Shown piece by piece: positions 1-9,324 of a stretch of DNA of 64,000 bases. Numbering within the stretch: the stretch's first letter is position 1; each line of letters begins with the position of its first letter. The notes beneath the pieces were generated by a model that had not been told where the DNA came from, searched no databases, and saw only the letters and a list, made by a program, of their open reading frames with translations. Position numbers and translations under genes: made by a program. The DNA comes from Gammaproteobacteria bacterium. GTDB taxonomy: Bacteria; Pseudomonadota; Gammaproteobacteria; JAIEPX01. The stretch covers positions 434,001 to 498,000 of the forward strand of contig JAIEPX010000008.1 in the NCBI GenBank assembly GCA_019748175.1, read 5' to 3'.

Positions 1-103
1 GTATTTCAACCACAGAGGTTTCGTAGCTTGAAATTGGGATGGCAGCTTGTGCAGAAATGCAAATTCCAGAAAGAGCGACAGTCGACAGTAAATTCCTTTT
101 CAT
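1..103 (-). CDS. N-terminus of an exported protein (cut by window edge)
   Basis: Reading the minus strand from the ATG at 103 gives 34 uninterrupted codons up to the window edge. They begin MKRNLLSTVALSGICIS and continue AQAAIPIS, which has the form of a Sec signal peptide: a basic N-region, a hydrophobic core, and an AQA-A type cleavage site near residue 20. A GGGA stretch lies just upstream of the ATG. The mature part is too short to identify. The gene probably encodes a periplasmic or secreted protein; the signal peptide is visible, the rest is inference. Confidence 0.55.
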   Translation of the reverse strand, partial: MKRNLLSTVALSGICISAQAAIPISSYETSVVEI

Positions 104-319
104 AAGTGATCCCACATTGTTGATTACAGGAGAACCTCAGTAGGGGCATTGTAACAAACTGTTGTAGAGAAGCAAAGCTTGAGGATACTTATCTTCAGGT
201 GGTGCCTGAGGGAATGAATGAGAAACGCGAATAAGATTTCAGGGCCATTTTTTACTGTTATGATACTCGTATCTTTCAGTAAATGAAGAATACTCGTCTG
301 TTGTTCTTAAGGAGGGCAT

Positions 320-3064
320 ATGGAAGAAATCGTAGAACATAAGTCTCATGTTAGACAGGTTGTAGATGAGATTGAAAAAATTATCAATCAAACTATGGGC
401 CGATTGGGTCGTCTCTATCGAGAGTATGATCAAGAAATATGTTCGAGTCATCGTCGTCAATACAGTCGTGAACCTCTTCCAAAAGATTTAGTTGAGTCTA
501 TCGTAGAACAAATTGCAGATCGATTAATTGAATTGGTGCAAATTTTTCGTAGTATCTCAACTGACACTGAAAAGACAAAAAAGCTTAATATTAATTTTAA
601 AAGTATACTTGAAGATTTTACGCATGATTTAAATATTAATAGGCCGCATGGTTATGTTGGTGTGATGCGTACTGATGGTATTTATCAGGATTATTCAGAC
701 ATTATGAGCCGCAAAATAGAAAGAGCTTTAAATAGTATGCGAGGTCAGTTAACAGTAATGATGTTGAAATTGATCAAAGTAGGTCGTCGTGATAATGTAA
801 CGAGTCTAATAATCAACGGAAACTTGAACAGTGCTGAATATTTAGTTTTGGGTGAGTTTATTGAAAACAATGATCAGATCGTTGAAGTCATTTTAGAGAA
901 TAATAAGGTGAATTTATCAGATCAATATTTCGCTAATTTTATTAGTATTGCGATGACGAGCGAAAGCTTAATGCACTTGATGCTTGGTAATGACGATAAC
1001 GTGTTGTTGCTTGGGGGTATAGCATATGAATCAATCGGTTTACCTCTTTGCTCTTCTCAAAATAAACACAGACTTTGCGTATCGATTAATATGGAAGACG
1101 GTCTTTATGCATTCTTAAGAGAAGAAGGTAAAATTTTTAGTTCATATGTTGATAATAATACGATTCGGTCAATTGGTCAAAAAATATCGAATTCGGAAGT
1201 TAAAGCGCTCAATCCCATGTTCGAATTTAGTCTGGAGCAAAAAAAAGAGGATACAGAACAATATGATGATGAAAATCCAGACCTGCTATTTTCTTCTGAT
1301 GGTGAGGAGGCAGGAAATGCAATTCTTTCTCAATCTGATGTGGTTGATTCACAAGCAGAGGTAGGGATTGGTACCCAGTTTGGGGCAGTATTTCTTTGTG
1401 CATCTAGACTTCTCTATAGGGATTTTTTTCATCTTAATGAAATCTACGATGCATGGTATGCACTTGACTATGCGCTTTTATATAATAACTATTGGTGTGT
1501 TTCATATTTTCTTTTTAAAGACGCGGCCTATAATATTATTGATGGATCAGATACCACTCTTCACATTGCTGCCCAGTATTCGTCTGCAGAAATACTTGAT
1601 TTATTGTTAAGGATCCCTAGCATCCGGAGAATAATTGATCAGAGAAATTCTGAAGGAATTACTTCCTTAGAACTTGCTATATTGGTTAAAAAGCCAAAAT
1701 CTGTGGAAGTTTTGCTATGTCACGGAGCAGATACTAATATATTTAAGAAAGACGATCTTTATAGCTTGGCTTTTAAAAGTGAACAGGTCGATATTATTAA
1801 ATTATTTTTGCAGTTTAACGTTAAAATTCCAATGAGGATTAAGGGTGAATTTTTAAAAATTCTTTTGCTGGTTGATCATCCATTAAAAGGGGTCTTACAT
1901 TCGAGAATGGAATTTTTTAATGCCGTTCAGTCTGGTAATTTAGATTACGTAAGAGCACTGCTTGTGGAAAATAAAAGTGTAGTTCTTTGGCGAGACTTTG
2001 ATAATCATTCAGCGCTCTATGTTTCATGTGCCTCGCTTCAATTTGAAATGTATGGATTTTTGCTTTCTAATGGATTTTCCTCGGACCCCAGTGAGGCTAT
2101 ATCATATGGTAGTAGAGATGATCAGAAGAGTTTTAAAGAAGCGGCATTGAAAACGTTCTTAAATTCAGATGACGTATTAGTTTCTTATCTGTGTTCTAAA
2201 ACCATTCCTAGAAATCTAAGTGATTCTGTTGATCTCAAGGCGATTTATAGGAGGCTAATCTCGGAGCCACTAATTAAACCGATTTTAGAGGTGGCAGAAT
2301 ATGCAACTCCCAATCTACTTGTGTACTTAGATTTCGGATCTGAAAACATACAATTGTTATCTCCAGTATCGAGTGATACATCTATGGGAACTTGTGATTT
2401 TAAAGTTTCTAGAATTATTGTTGGTGCCAAAAAAGAACAAAGAGAGTTTTTTGGTACAACAATTCATGAGTTTACGCACTTAGCGTGCCAAATCATTTGG
2501 GGTAACGTTTGTTTACCTTATCTGAAAACATCAATTGTTGAATCTAAAGCGTATAATAGTATTTTTGAAAAAATCAAAGCTCGTTACAATAATGCTGAAG
2601 ATTTTGATATCGTAATAAGGAGGGTATTTTTAGTGGATGATGATGAAGAGAATCAAAAAGCCGAGTTAATTGTTAGAGTACCTCATATTTTAGCAAGGGA
2701 TGGTCAAGATGCTGGGATGAAGTTATTGCAACAACAAGTGCCAGAATTGCTGGTGTTTTATCAGGATGTAGTGTTAGTCGCTTGTCGTGATTTTATTCAA
2801 CGTCGGTCGCAGATTGAGGATAATAAATCACATGCATATATTGAGATACAACAAGAATTTAATCGCCGCGCCCCAAGACCTAGTTATTGGTCAAATGTTT
2901 CAGTAAGAGATGCTGTGAATGTTACAGCAAAAATTGTTACTTACGGTTTTGCAGCTTATGGTTTTTATACCTTTTTTAAATCACACTTTGGAAGTGACAC
3001 CCAAAGTGAGTATCCTAGTTTATTTAGAAACCCCGATGTATTTCCAAATAAGCTGGACCAATAG
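320..3064 (+). CDS. Ankyrin-repeat protein with C-terminal HExxH metalloprotease-like motif (effector-like)
   Basis: This is a 914-aa protein with a strong Shine-Dalgarno (AAGGAGGGC) before the ATG. The N-terminal third is helical. Around residues 170-200 there is a leucine-rich stretch resembling ribonuclease-inhibitor repeats (TSLIINGNLNSAEYLVLGEF). An acidic linker follows at about 310-345. Ankyrin repeats run from about 400 to 620 (for example TTLHIAAQYSSAEILDLLLR). Near the C-terminus is TIHEFTHLA, with H716, E717 and H720 forming a zinc-peptidase HExxH, and E782 in KAELIV is a possible third ligand. A weak hydrophobic segment near 880-900 could be membrane-associated. No signal peptide is seen. 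Ankyrin repeats plus a metalloprotease motif is the sort of architecture found in translocated effectors of intracellular bacteria. The substrate is unknown. The motifs are seen directly; protease activity and translocation are inference. Confidence 0.75.
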   Translation: MEEIVEHKSHVRQVVDEIEKIINQTMGRLGRLYREYDQEICSSHRRQYSREPLPKDLVESIVEQIADRLIELVQIFRSISTDTEKTKKLNINFKSILEDFTHDLNINRPHGYVGVMRTDGIYQDYSDIMSRKIERALNSMRGQLTVMMLKLIKVGRRDNVTSLIINGNLNSAEYLVLGEFIENNDQIVEVILENNKVNLSDQYFANFISIAMTSESLMHLMLGNDDNVLLLGGIAYESIGLPLCSSQNKHRLCVSINMEDGLYAFLREEGKIFSSYVDNNTIRSIGQKISNSEVKALNPMFEFSLEQKKEDTEQYDDENPDLLFSSDGEEAGNAILSQSDVVDSQAEVGIGTQFGAVFLCASRLLYRDFFHLNEIYDAWYALDYALLYNNYWCVSYFLFKDAAYNIIDGSDTTLHIAAQYSSAEILDLLLRIPSIRRIIDQRNSEGITSLELAILVKKPKSVEVLLCHGADTNIFKKDDLYSLAFKSEQVDIIKLFLQFNVKIPMRIKGEFLKILLLVDHPLKGVLHSRMEFFNAVQSGNLDYVRALLVENKSVVLWRDFDNHSALYVSCASLQFEMYGFLLSNGFSSDPSEAISYGSRDDQKSFKEAALKTFLNSDDVLVSYLCSKTIPRNLSDSVDLKAIYRRLISEPLIKPILEVAEYATPNLLVYLDFGSENIQLLSPVSSDTSMGTCDFKVSRIIVGAKKEQREFFGTTIHEFTHLACQIIWGNVCLPYLKTSIVESKAYNSIFEKIKARYNNAEDFDIVIRRVFLVDDDEENQKAELIVRVPHILARDGQDAGMKLLQQQVPELLVFYQDVVLVACRDFIQRRSQIEDNKSHAYIEIQQEFNRRAPRPSYWSNVSVRDAVNVTAKIVTYGFAAYGFYTFFKSHFGSDTQSEYPSLFRNPDVFPNKLDQ

Positions 3065-3140
3065 TTAATAATACGCTTCTAAAGTTGACCTCTTAGTGAA
3101 ATTTTAAATCACCTAAAGTTTGTCTGTATCTGTATCCATA

Positions 3141-3731
3141 TCACATAATGCGACAGAGACCACCCTGATCTCTATTATTTGCTGGTGCTGGAGGCGCTAC
3201 TGCAGGCGCTAAATAAGGTAAATGATTGAGGGCGAGAATTAACGCATTACGCACTGTATCATAGTTAGTATCATCTACAGCTGCAAATAGTACATCGTTT
3301 TGCATTGCAAAATCTTGTGCTTCCTCGTTTGTTACCTCTAAATTAGGTTGTAAACAGTGATTGCCAAGTATAATTACCTGAGAACCGGCATCTTTTTTCT
3401 TTTTAGCGTCTTTCACCCATACTTTTAAGTGTTCTAATGATTGTTGATCCGTAAAACTAAAAACGCAACAGAAAACATGAACTCCGCGACATAGATAATC
3501 ATCAATAGTAAGATGGTGTTCTCGTCCGCCAGTATCCCACAATATCAGTTTTACTCTGCAATCTTGTCTAAATTGGATTATATGGTCTTTAGAATCTACG
3601 CCAATTGTCGTAACATGATTACTATTAGGGTTCTGCTCATCTACACATGACAATATCCTTGATTTATTAGCAGATACATCTCCGACAAGTAGAAATTTGA
3701 CTGATCGATTATACTCTTGATGCAGGTTCAT
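3141..3731 (-). CDS. Ras/Rab-like small GTPase with C-terminal CAAX-like tail
   Basis: This 196-aa protein starts at the ATG at 3731, directly after AAGGAGGAAGCT; a nine-codon upstream extension in the same frame lacks this spacing. Ras-superfamily motifs appear in order: P-loop GDVSANKS at 17-24, switch I TTIGVD at 41-46, and WDTGGRE at 65-71. The G4 position reads GNHCLQ instead of GNKxD, and the usual glycine before the P-loop lysine is Asn. The catalytic Gln of WDTAGQE is replaced by Arg. The last four residues are CRIM, which fits a eukaryotic farnesylation box, after a proline/alanine-rich linker. Bacterial Rab-like genes are usually host-derived. The altered G1, G3 and G4 residues suggest weak hydrolysis or changed nucleotide binding. 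Family is firm; prenylation in a host and function are inference. Confidence 0.85.
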   Translation of the reverse strand: MNLHQEYNRSVKFLLVGDVSANKSRILSCVDEQNPNSNHVTTIGVDSKDHIIQFRQDCRVKLILWDTGGREHHLTIDDYLCRGVHVFCCVFSFTDQQSLEHLKVWVKDAKKKKDAGSQVIILGNHCLQPNLEVTNEEAQDFAMQNDVLFAAVDDTNYDTVRNALILALNHLPYLAPAVAPPAPANNRDQGGLCRIM

Positions 3732-3752
3732 AGCTTCCTCCTTGAAAACAAA

Positions 3753-3767
3753 GTACAATTATTGTAC
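3753..3767. promoter_or_regulatory. 15-bp perfect palindrome upstream of the Rab-like gene
   Basis: GTACAATTATTGTAC is a perfect inverted repeat (two 7-bp arms around one T). It lies about 20 bp upstream of the Rab-like gene's start codon, just beyond its Shine-Dalgarno, and contains TACAAT, a -10-like hexamer, on each strand. A repressor site overlapping the promoter is a reasonable reading. No regulator is identified. Confidence 0.4.
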
Positions 3768-3918
3768 ACCACTTATGCGCTAAATCAATTCTCTTTCAAA
3801 AAATGTGAGATCTGAATAAAGCTAATAAAATAAAAACGCTTATTTAGATTAATTGACAGATTTCCAAGACAATGTCATGATTGCATACATCTAATTTACT
3901 GAAACAAGAGGTGTCAAA

Positions 3919-4599
3919 ATGAAAAAACTACCTGAAAAAGCTAAAATATCTGAAGAGGCGAGAGTGTCAGTTGTTACAGAACAACGAGAATTTGAAGAAA
4001 AATTAGCAGCGGGCAAAGCGATCTTTGCAGTTCCTTCTTTGTTAACACCTATGTTTATAAGTCCGAAGCATGTTATTTATGATGAGAAAGATTCGCTCTA
4101 TAAGCTGAATACAAATGATAAGTCAGTAATTCCTGATGGCTTAATACCTGAATCAAAAATGCAAGATCCGGCTCAATTATCAACGGTTTTAGGACGTGTG
4201 TTATCTGTGCGTAATATGCTCGAGCGTGGCATCGAGATCACCATTCTTTATGTTCAGAAGGAACGACCAAAAGCTGATAATAAAGTAGGTCATGTTGATC
4301 CTGCTGAAATTCATGTGCTCACTCAGCAATTCAAAAATCTGCATCTGAAGCCAATCGAGGCGAAGCTTTACGACGAATTTAAAACAAAAGTTTGCGCAGC
4401 TACTTATTGGTATGATGATAAGGGTGTGGATACCTATTTTGGAGTAGATGCTAGCCAAATCAATAGCACGACTCCACATCATGAGTGGGGTGTAAAAAAA
4501 GATCAGGCTATGATTGATAAAATGGAAGCATTGAATGATCTATTAATTCAATGTGATCTTGAGCCGATGTCTTCTAAATCCTTAACGCATGCTTTCTAG
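3919..4599 (+). CDS. Hypothetical 226-aa protein
   Basis: This 226-aa soluble protein has no signal peptide or membrane segment. It begins MKKLPEKAKISEEAR after an AGAGGTGTC weak ribosome site. The N-terminus is charged and likely coiled (EQREFEEKLAAGKAIF). The rest is mixed alpha/beta with no motif I recognise. It lies directly downstream of the divergent Rab-like gene and upstream, convergently, of the DAHP synthase. Codon use is AT-rich like the neighbouring accessory genes. An effector-like or lineage-specific protein is possible, but nothing in the sequence fixes a function. Confidence 0.6.
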   Translation: MKKLPEKAKISEEARVSVVTEQREFEEKLAAGKAIFAVPSLLTPMFISPKHVIYDEKDSLYKLNTNDKSVIPDGLIPESKMQDPAQLSTVLGRVLSVRNMLERGIEITILYVQKERPKADNKVGHVDPAEIHVLTQQFKNLHLKPIEAKLYDEFKTKVCAATYWYDDKGVDTYFGVDASQINSTTPHHEWGVKKDQAMIDKMEALNDLLIQCDLEPMSSKSLTHAF

Positions 4600-4645
4600 T
4601 AATGCTGCAGTTTAAATTACAGCATCAAATAGCTATAAAACAGGC

Positions 4646-5707
4646 TTAAGCATTTACTCTAATTTGTGCTAATTTTTCGAGTAAGGGCACGGTTTGATCC
4701 CATGAAAGGCACGCATCGGTGATGCTTTGTCCGTAGATTAATGGTTGATCGGGAAATAGTGATTGACGACCGGCTTGAAGATGGCTTTCCAACATAATGC
4801 CTTTGATGTTTTGATTTCCATGTTTAATTTGCGCGCAAAGATTTTCTAAAACATCGGCTTGTGCGAGATGATTTTTTTGGCTGTTGTCGTGACTACAATC
4901 CACCATTAAATACGGCGGTAGTTGGTGCTGTGTAAGATCAGCAGTAATTTCATTTAAACTTTTTTCATCGTAATTGGGTTTGTCTTTTCCGCCACGTAAA
5001 ATAATATGACCGTAAGGGTTGCCCTGGGTTTCAATGATGGCAGGATTTCCGTGACGTGTGATACCAAGAAAATGATGTTGATGTCGCGCAACGATTACGG
5101 CATCGATAGCAATTTTTACATCACCTGAAGTGCCATTTTTAAATCCGATGGGCATAGGAAGTCCTGAGGCAAGTTCGCGATGCATTTGACTTTCCGTTGT
5201 GCGAGCACCGATCGCACCCCACGAAATGAGATCGATGAGGTAAGTCGGCGTGATGGTATCGACAAATTCAGTGGCGGTTGGTAATCCAAGCGAATTAATA
5301 TCCAGTAATAATTTTCTAGCTAGACGTAATCCAGTGTTAATATCAAAACTATTGTTTAATCTAGGATCATTGATTAAACCCTTCCAGCCTAAGGAGGTGC
5401 GAGGCTTTTCAAAATAAACCCGCATAATAATGAATAATTCATTTGAGAGATCTTTCGCTAATTTCGCGAGTTTTTGTGCATATTCCAGCGCTGCTTCAGG
5501 ATCATGAATGGAGCAAGGACCGACAACAACTAATAATCGGGGATCTTCATTGAGCATAATTTTTTGAGCGATTTGGCGAGCAGATTTAACAGCATTTTCC
5601 GCCAATGAAGAGCAAGGCAATTCTTCTAATAAAATGATAGGTGAAATGAGCGGACGTAATTCCTTGATGCGTGATTGTGAATGGATAGTATTTTTTTCCG
5701 TCGTCAT
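4646..5707 (-). CDS. aroG-like: 3-deoxy-7-phosphoheptulonate (DAHP) synthase, type I
   Basis: This enzyme condenses phosphoenolpyruvate and erythrose 4-phosphate, the first step of the shikimate pathway to aromatic amino acids. Length (353 aa) matches the AroF/G/H family. Family signatures visible are VVVGPCSIHDPEAALEYA near residue 60, RVYFEKPRTSLGWKGLINDP near 95, GARTTESQMHRELASGLP near 165, and GFKNGTSGDVKIAIDA near 190. The DCSHDNSQKNH metal-site region is also present. Which aromatic amino acid inhibits it cannot be told from the sequence. It is transcribed alone, convergent with the upstream hypothetical gene, and 27 bp downstream of the PEBP gene on the same strand, so the two could be co-transcribed. 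Chloroplast-like or type II forms are excluded by length. Confidence 0.93.
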   Translation of the reverse strand: MTTEKNTIHSQSRIKELRPLISPIILLEELPCSSLAENAVKSARQIAQKIMLNEDPRLLVVVGPCSIHDPEAALEYAQKLAKLAKDLSNELFIIMRVYFEKPRTSLGWKGLINDPRLNNSFDINTGLRLARKLLLDINSLGLPTATEFVDTITPTYLIDLISWGAIGARTTESQMHRELASGLPMPIGFKNGTSGDVKIAIDAVIVARHQHHFLGITRHGNPAIIETQGNPYGHIILRGGKDKPNYDEKSLNEITADLTQHQLPPYLMVDCSHDNSQKNHLAQADVLENLCAQIKHGNQNIKGIMLESHLQAGRQSLFPDQPLIYGQSITDACLSWDQTVPLLEKLAQIRVNA

Positions 5708-5734
5708 TTAGTTACTCATTGTATGATAAGTTTT

Positions 5735-6268
5735 TTATTTTGAATTTTTGTATAGTCCTGTAAACGATGCTTGAGAAAGGACTTTTCCGTACAACAAATT
5801 CACTAAATCATATTGATGAAGCTGATCAATTTTTTTAATGTTAAGTTGAGTATTTAAAGCGTACAACGTGAATATATAGCGGTGTGTGCCTGTTCCGCTA
5901 GGAGGGCAGGGTCCAAAATAAGCATTTTTTTCCATACCGTTTAAACCAAATACTACTTGTGAACTTGTTGAGGGTGTAAATCCTGTTTCGATGGATTTAA
6001 TTTTGGGATCGTTGATATAAACAACCCAGTGCACAAATCCTGCGGCGTGGGGTGCATCAGGATCGTGTAAAAATAGGAGAAATGATTTCGTGTTGGGTGG
6101 AATATCTGTCCAGCTTAACTCTGGGGAAATATTGTCACCACCTTGGTTGGGGCACAAATAATTTGATCCTACAAAACCAAATTCGTGCCAAGAATCGCTG
6201 GATAATGTCAACGCCATCAATGGTGAGCAGCATGAGATCGTCAAAATACAGAGAAGCTTTTTTAACAT
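5735..6268 (-). CDS. Exported PEBP-family protein (YbhB/YbcL type)
   Basis: This 177-aa protein has an N-terminal signal peptide (MLKKLLCILTISCCSPLMAL). The mature part carries phosphatidylethanolamine-binding-protein signatures: NISPELSWTDIPPNTKSFLL, the DPDAPHAAGFVHWVVYIND ligand-pocket block, and GPCPPSGTGTHRYIFTLYAL. Bacterial members are small ligand-binding proteins of unclear role. The signal peptide places this one in the periplasm. It is divergent from ileS; the 150-bp gap between them holds a palindromic repeat at 6330. It may share a transcript with the DAHP synthase gene downstream. Confidence 0.9.
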   Translation of the reverse strand: MLKKLLCILTISCCSPLMALTLSSDSWHEFGFVGSNYLCPNQGGDNISPELSWTDIPPNTKSFLLFLHDPDAPHAAGFVHWVVYINDPKIKSIETGFTPSTSSQVVFGLNGMEKNAYFGPCPPSGTGTHRYIFTLYALNTQLNIKKIDQLHQYDLVNLLYGKVLSQASFTGLYKNSK

Positions 6269-6329
6269 GGCAAGTCCTTATCCTAGTGAGATCAATATTG
6301 GTGGCTGATGATACCAAGGGGTAGGTCAA

Positions 6330-6353
6330 GGGGTCAAATCTTGACTTGACCCC
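6330..6353. repeat. REP-like imperfect palindrome GGGGTCAA...TTGACCCC
   Basis: An 8-bp perfect inverted repeat (GGGGTCAA / TTGACCCC) surrounds ATCTTGAC. Related half-sites occur elsewhere in the window: TTTGACCCC at 20745-20753 and GATTTGACCC at 37560-37569. Sequences of this kind accompany REP-associated tyrosine transposases, and a fragment of such a gene lies at 26884. The element sits between the PEBP gene and ileS, where it could also act as an RNA hairpin in the ileS leader. Confidence 0.55.
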
Positions 6354-6417
6354 AACCCTCTACCCTCGGCCTATCCCTTGGAGTATACTCGCATATTTGG
6401 CTATTTTGAGACCCATT

Positions 6418-9228
6418 ATGAGTAAGTACAAAGATTCGCTGAATCTACCCACGACTGATTTCCCGATGAAGGCAAGCTTGCCCGAGCGTGAGCCTATTAT
6501 GCTCCAACGCTGGGAAGAGATGCATTTGTATGAACAAATTCAAAAACAGACGGAAGGGCGTGAACGCTTTATTTTGCATGATGGGCCGCCGTATGCGAAT
6601 GGGCATATTCATATTGGTCATGCTGTTAATAAGACATTAAAAGATATCGTGGTGAAATCGAAACTGTTGAGCGGATTTGCCTCACCTTATGTACCTGGAT
6701 GGGATTGCCATGGTTTACCCATTGAATTGAATGTTGAGAAAAAAATTGGGAAGGTAGGGGTTAATGTCAAACCTCATGATTTTCGTGAGCAATGTAGAGC
6801 CTATGCGAATTCTCAAATTGATATTCAGCGTGAAGAATTTAAACGATTAGGTGTTTTTGGGGATTGGGATCATCCTTATACAACAATGGATCATTCTGCG
6901 GAAGCGACTACGATTAGAGCGTTGGGAAAAATTATTGAGAATGGACATTTAACGCATGGTCGTAAACCGGTCTACTGGTGTGTTGATTGTGGATCTGCAT
7001 TAGCAGAAGCCGAAGTTGAATATCAAGACAAAGTTTCTCATGCGATCGATGTAGGATTTTCTGTTTTAGATACCGCTTCACTTTTATCTCGACTAGGGCT
7101 TGCGCTTGATACGGCATCCGAAATTTTTATTCCAATTTGGACAACAACACCTTGGACGTTACCAGCAAACGAAGCGGTTGCTTTAAATCCAAAACATTCT
7201 TATGTGCTAGTTGAAGCGAGGATAGATCATTCAAAAAAATATTTTGTAGTCGCTGAAGAATTATTATCGTCTATTATGTCACGTTATGGTTCTGATCATT
7301 ATCAAGTGTTGGCTAATGCATCCGGAGATAAATTTGAACATTTATTATTGCAACATCCATTCTTACCTAGAGAAGTGCCAATCATTTTAGGTGATCATGT
7401 TACTTTAGATGCGGGAACTGGTGCAGTGCATACAGCACCTGCACATGGTCAAGAAGATTATATCGTAGGATCTCATTATCATTTACCGATGCATAATCCT
7501 GTCGATAATCGTGGATGTTTCCACGACAATATTCCGCATTTTGCTGGAATGCATGTTTTTAAAGCGAATGAACATATCATTGATTTATTGCGTAGAAATG
7601 GTTTGCTTTTTCATGAGGCTTCGATTACACACAGTTATCCGCACTGTTGGCGTCACAAAACCCCGTTGATTTATCGTGCAACGCCACAATGGTTTGTGAG
7701 TATGGATAAAAAAGGATTGCGTGATCAGGTTCTTGAAGAAATTAAGAAGGTGTCTTGGATTCCAGGTTGGGGTGAAGCACGAATTACCGACATGATTGCG
7801 AAACGTCCTGATTGGTGTATTTCTCGACAGCGAGTATGGGGCACACCAATGCCGCTTTTTGTGCACAAAACAACCAATGAATTGCATCCTGATACATTGT
7901 TATTTATTGAAGAGATCGCAAAATCTGTTGAAGAAATAGGCGTTGGAGCGTGGACCGATTTAGATATTAAAGAAATACTCGGTGCGGATGCAGAGAATTA
8001 TGAAAAAGTGACTGACACTCTTGATGTATGGTTCGATTCAGGTGTGACGCATGCTAGTGTATTGGCAGCACGTCCTGAATTAGCGCGACCCGCGAATATT
8101 TATCTTGAAGGATCTGACCAGCATCGCGGTTGGTTTCAAACATCCTTGCTGACCTCTGTTGCAATGTATGGCATTGCACCGTATCGCGAAGTATTAACGC
8201 ATGGATTCGCTGTTGATGCTCAGGGTCGAAAAATGTCAAAATCGATCGGGAATGTTATTGCGCCTGAACAAGTCATTAAAAAATTGGGCGCAGATGTTTT
8301 ACGTCTTTGGGTTGCAACAACTGATTATCGTGGAGAGATGTCTGTCTCTGACGAAATTTTAACCCGAACAAGTGACGCCTATCGCCGTATTCGAAATACT
8401 GCCCGTTTTTTACTGTCGAATTTGTATGATTTTAAACCTGACATGATGCTTTCATCAGAAGCCATGTTAAAATTAGATCGTTGGGCGATTGAATGTGCAA
8501 GAAGAACTCAAGTAGAAATTATTAATGATTACCGTGAATATCAATTTCATTCAGTCGTAAAGAAAATACATCATTTTTGTTCAATCGAAATGGGTGGATT
8601 TTATCTTGATGTTTTAAAAGATCGATTATATACCTCGCGCGAAAATAGTATTGCTAGACGATCAGCTCAAACAGCACTGTATCATATTGTTCATGCTTTA
8701 GCGTGTTGGTTAGCACCAATTACTAGTTTCACAGCAGAAGAAATTTGGCAACATATCCCGCGCGAACAAAGTGATTCAATATTTTTAACCACTTGGTATG
8801 AAGGATTATTTTGGATACCCGAAGAAGAGTTTAATGCTTGGGAAACTATCGTTATTGCGCGTGAAGCCGTTAACAAAGAATTAGAAAACTGCAGAAATGC
8901 AGGAAAAATTGGCTCTGGTTTGGAAGCGGAAGTCACATTATATTGCGAAGGTGATTTTGCCGAAAAATTAAAACACCTCGGTAATGAATTACGGTTTGCG
9001 ACTATTACATCTTCTGCTGGCGTTGCAGATTTAAAAGATAAAGATGGCCAAGCTGTTTCTACCGAAGTAGAGAATTTATGGTTGGATGTTCAAGCATCCT
9101 CTTCCAAAAAATGTGATCGTTGTTGGCACCGAACATCTGACGTCGGCTCACACGAAGATCATCCTGAGCTTTGTGCTCGTTGTGTCACGAACGTTGACGG
9201 TAACGGTGAAGTTAGAGAGTTCGTCTAG
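6418..9228 (+). CDS. ileS: Isoleucyl-tRNA synthetase
   Basis: IleS charges tRNA-Ile and edits valine. I chose the ATG at 6418 (936 aa), which gives the normal N-terminus MSKYKDSLNLPTTDFPM; the open frame extends 24 codons upstream but that part runs through the palindromic repeat and has no family character. Class I signatures are present: HIHIGH near residue 65, the KMSKS loop at 605-609, the CP1 editing-domain block TTPWTLPANEAVALNP, and the C-terminal zinc finger CDRCWHR...CARC. Length agrees with bacterial IleS of the E. coli type. It is followed by lspA and ispH in the usual gammaproteobacterial order; ribF, normally upstream, is absent here. Confidence 0.97.
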   Translation: MSKYKDSLNLPTTDFPMKASLPEREPIMLQRWEEMHLYEQIQKQTEGRERFILHDGPPYANGHIHIGHAVNKTLKDIVVKSKLLSGFASPYVPGWDCHGLPIELNVEKKIGKVGVNVKPHDFREQCRAYANSQIDIQREEFKRLGVFGDWDHPYTTMDHSAEATTIRALGKIIENGHLTHGRKPVYWCVDCGSALAEAEVEYQDKVSHAIDVGFSVLDTASLLSRLGLALDTASEIFIPIWTTTPWTLPANEAVALNPKHSYVLVEARIDHSKKYFVVAEELLSSIMSRYGSDHYQVLANASGDKFEHLLLQHPFLPREVPIILGDHVTLDAGTGAVHTAPAHGQEDYIVGSHYHLPMHNPVDNRGCFHDNIPHFAGMHVFKANEHIIDLLRRNGLLFHEASITHSYPHCWRHKTPLIYRATPQWFVSMDKKGLRDQVLEEIKKVSWIPGWGEARITDMIAKRPDWCISRQRVWGTPMPLFVHKTTNELHPDTLLFIEEIAKSVEEIGVGAWTDLDIKEILGADAENYEKVTDTLDVWFDSGVTHASVLAARPELARPANIYLEGSDQHRGWFQTSLLTSVAMYGIAPYREVLTHGFAVDAQGRKMSKSIGNVIAPEQVIKKLGADVLRLWVATTDYRGEMSVSDEILTRTSDAYRRIRNTARFLLSNLYDFKPDMMLSSEAMLKLDRWAIECARRTQVEIINDYREYQFHSVVKKIHHFCSIEMGGFYLDVLKDRLYTSRENSIARRSAQTALYHIVHALACWLAPITSFTAEEIWQHIPREQSDSIFLTTWYEGLFWIPEEEFNAWETIVIAREAVNKELENCRNAGKIGSGLEAEVTLYCEGDFAEKLKHLGNELRFATITSSAGVADLKDKDGQAVSTEVENLWLDVQASSSKKCDRCWHRTSDVGSHEDHPELCARCVTNVDGNGEVREFV

Positions 9229-9324
9229 CGACAGTAGCGACGGTGTAGTATCTTGAGTTGTTAGATGTTTTGTTTAGAATTAATATTTTCGAAGTCTGGA
9301 ACGGATTAAATTGGAGTTGGATTG

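Noticed and set aside
4602..4624. Small stem ATGCTG / CAGCAT after the 226-aa gene as terminator
   Set aside because: The stem is only six base pairs with a long loop and no T-run.
6346..6417. Upstream extension of IleS by 24 codons
   Set aside because: It passes through the palindromic repeat and has no similarity to IleS N-termini; the ATG at 6418 gives the normal protein.
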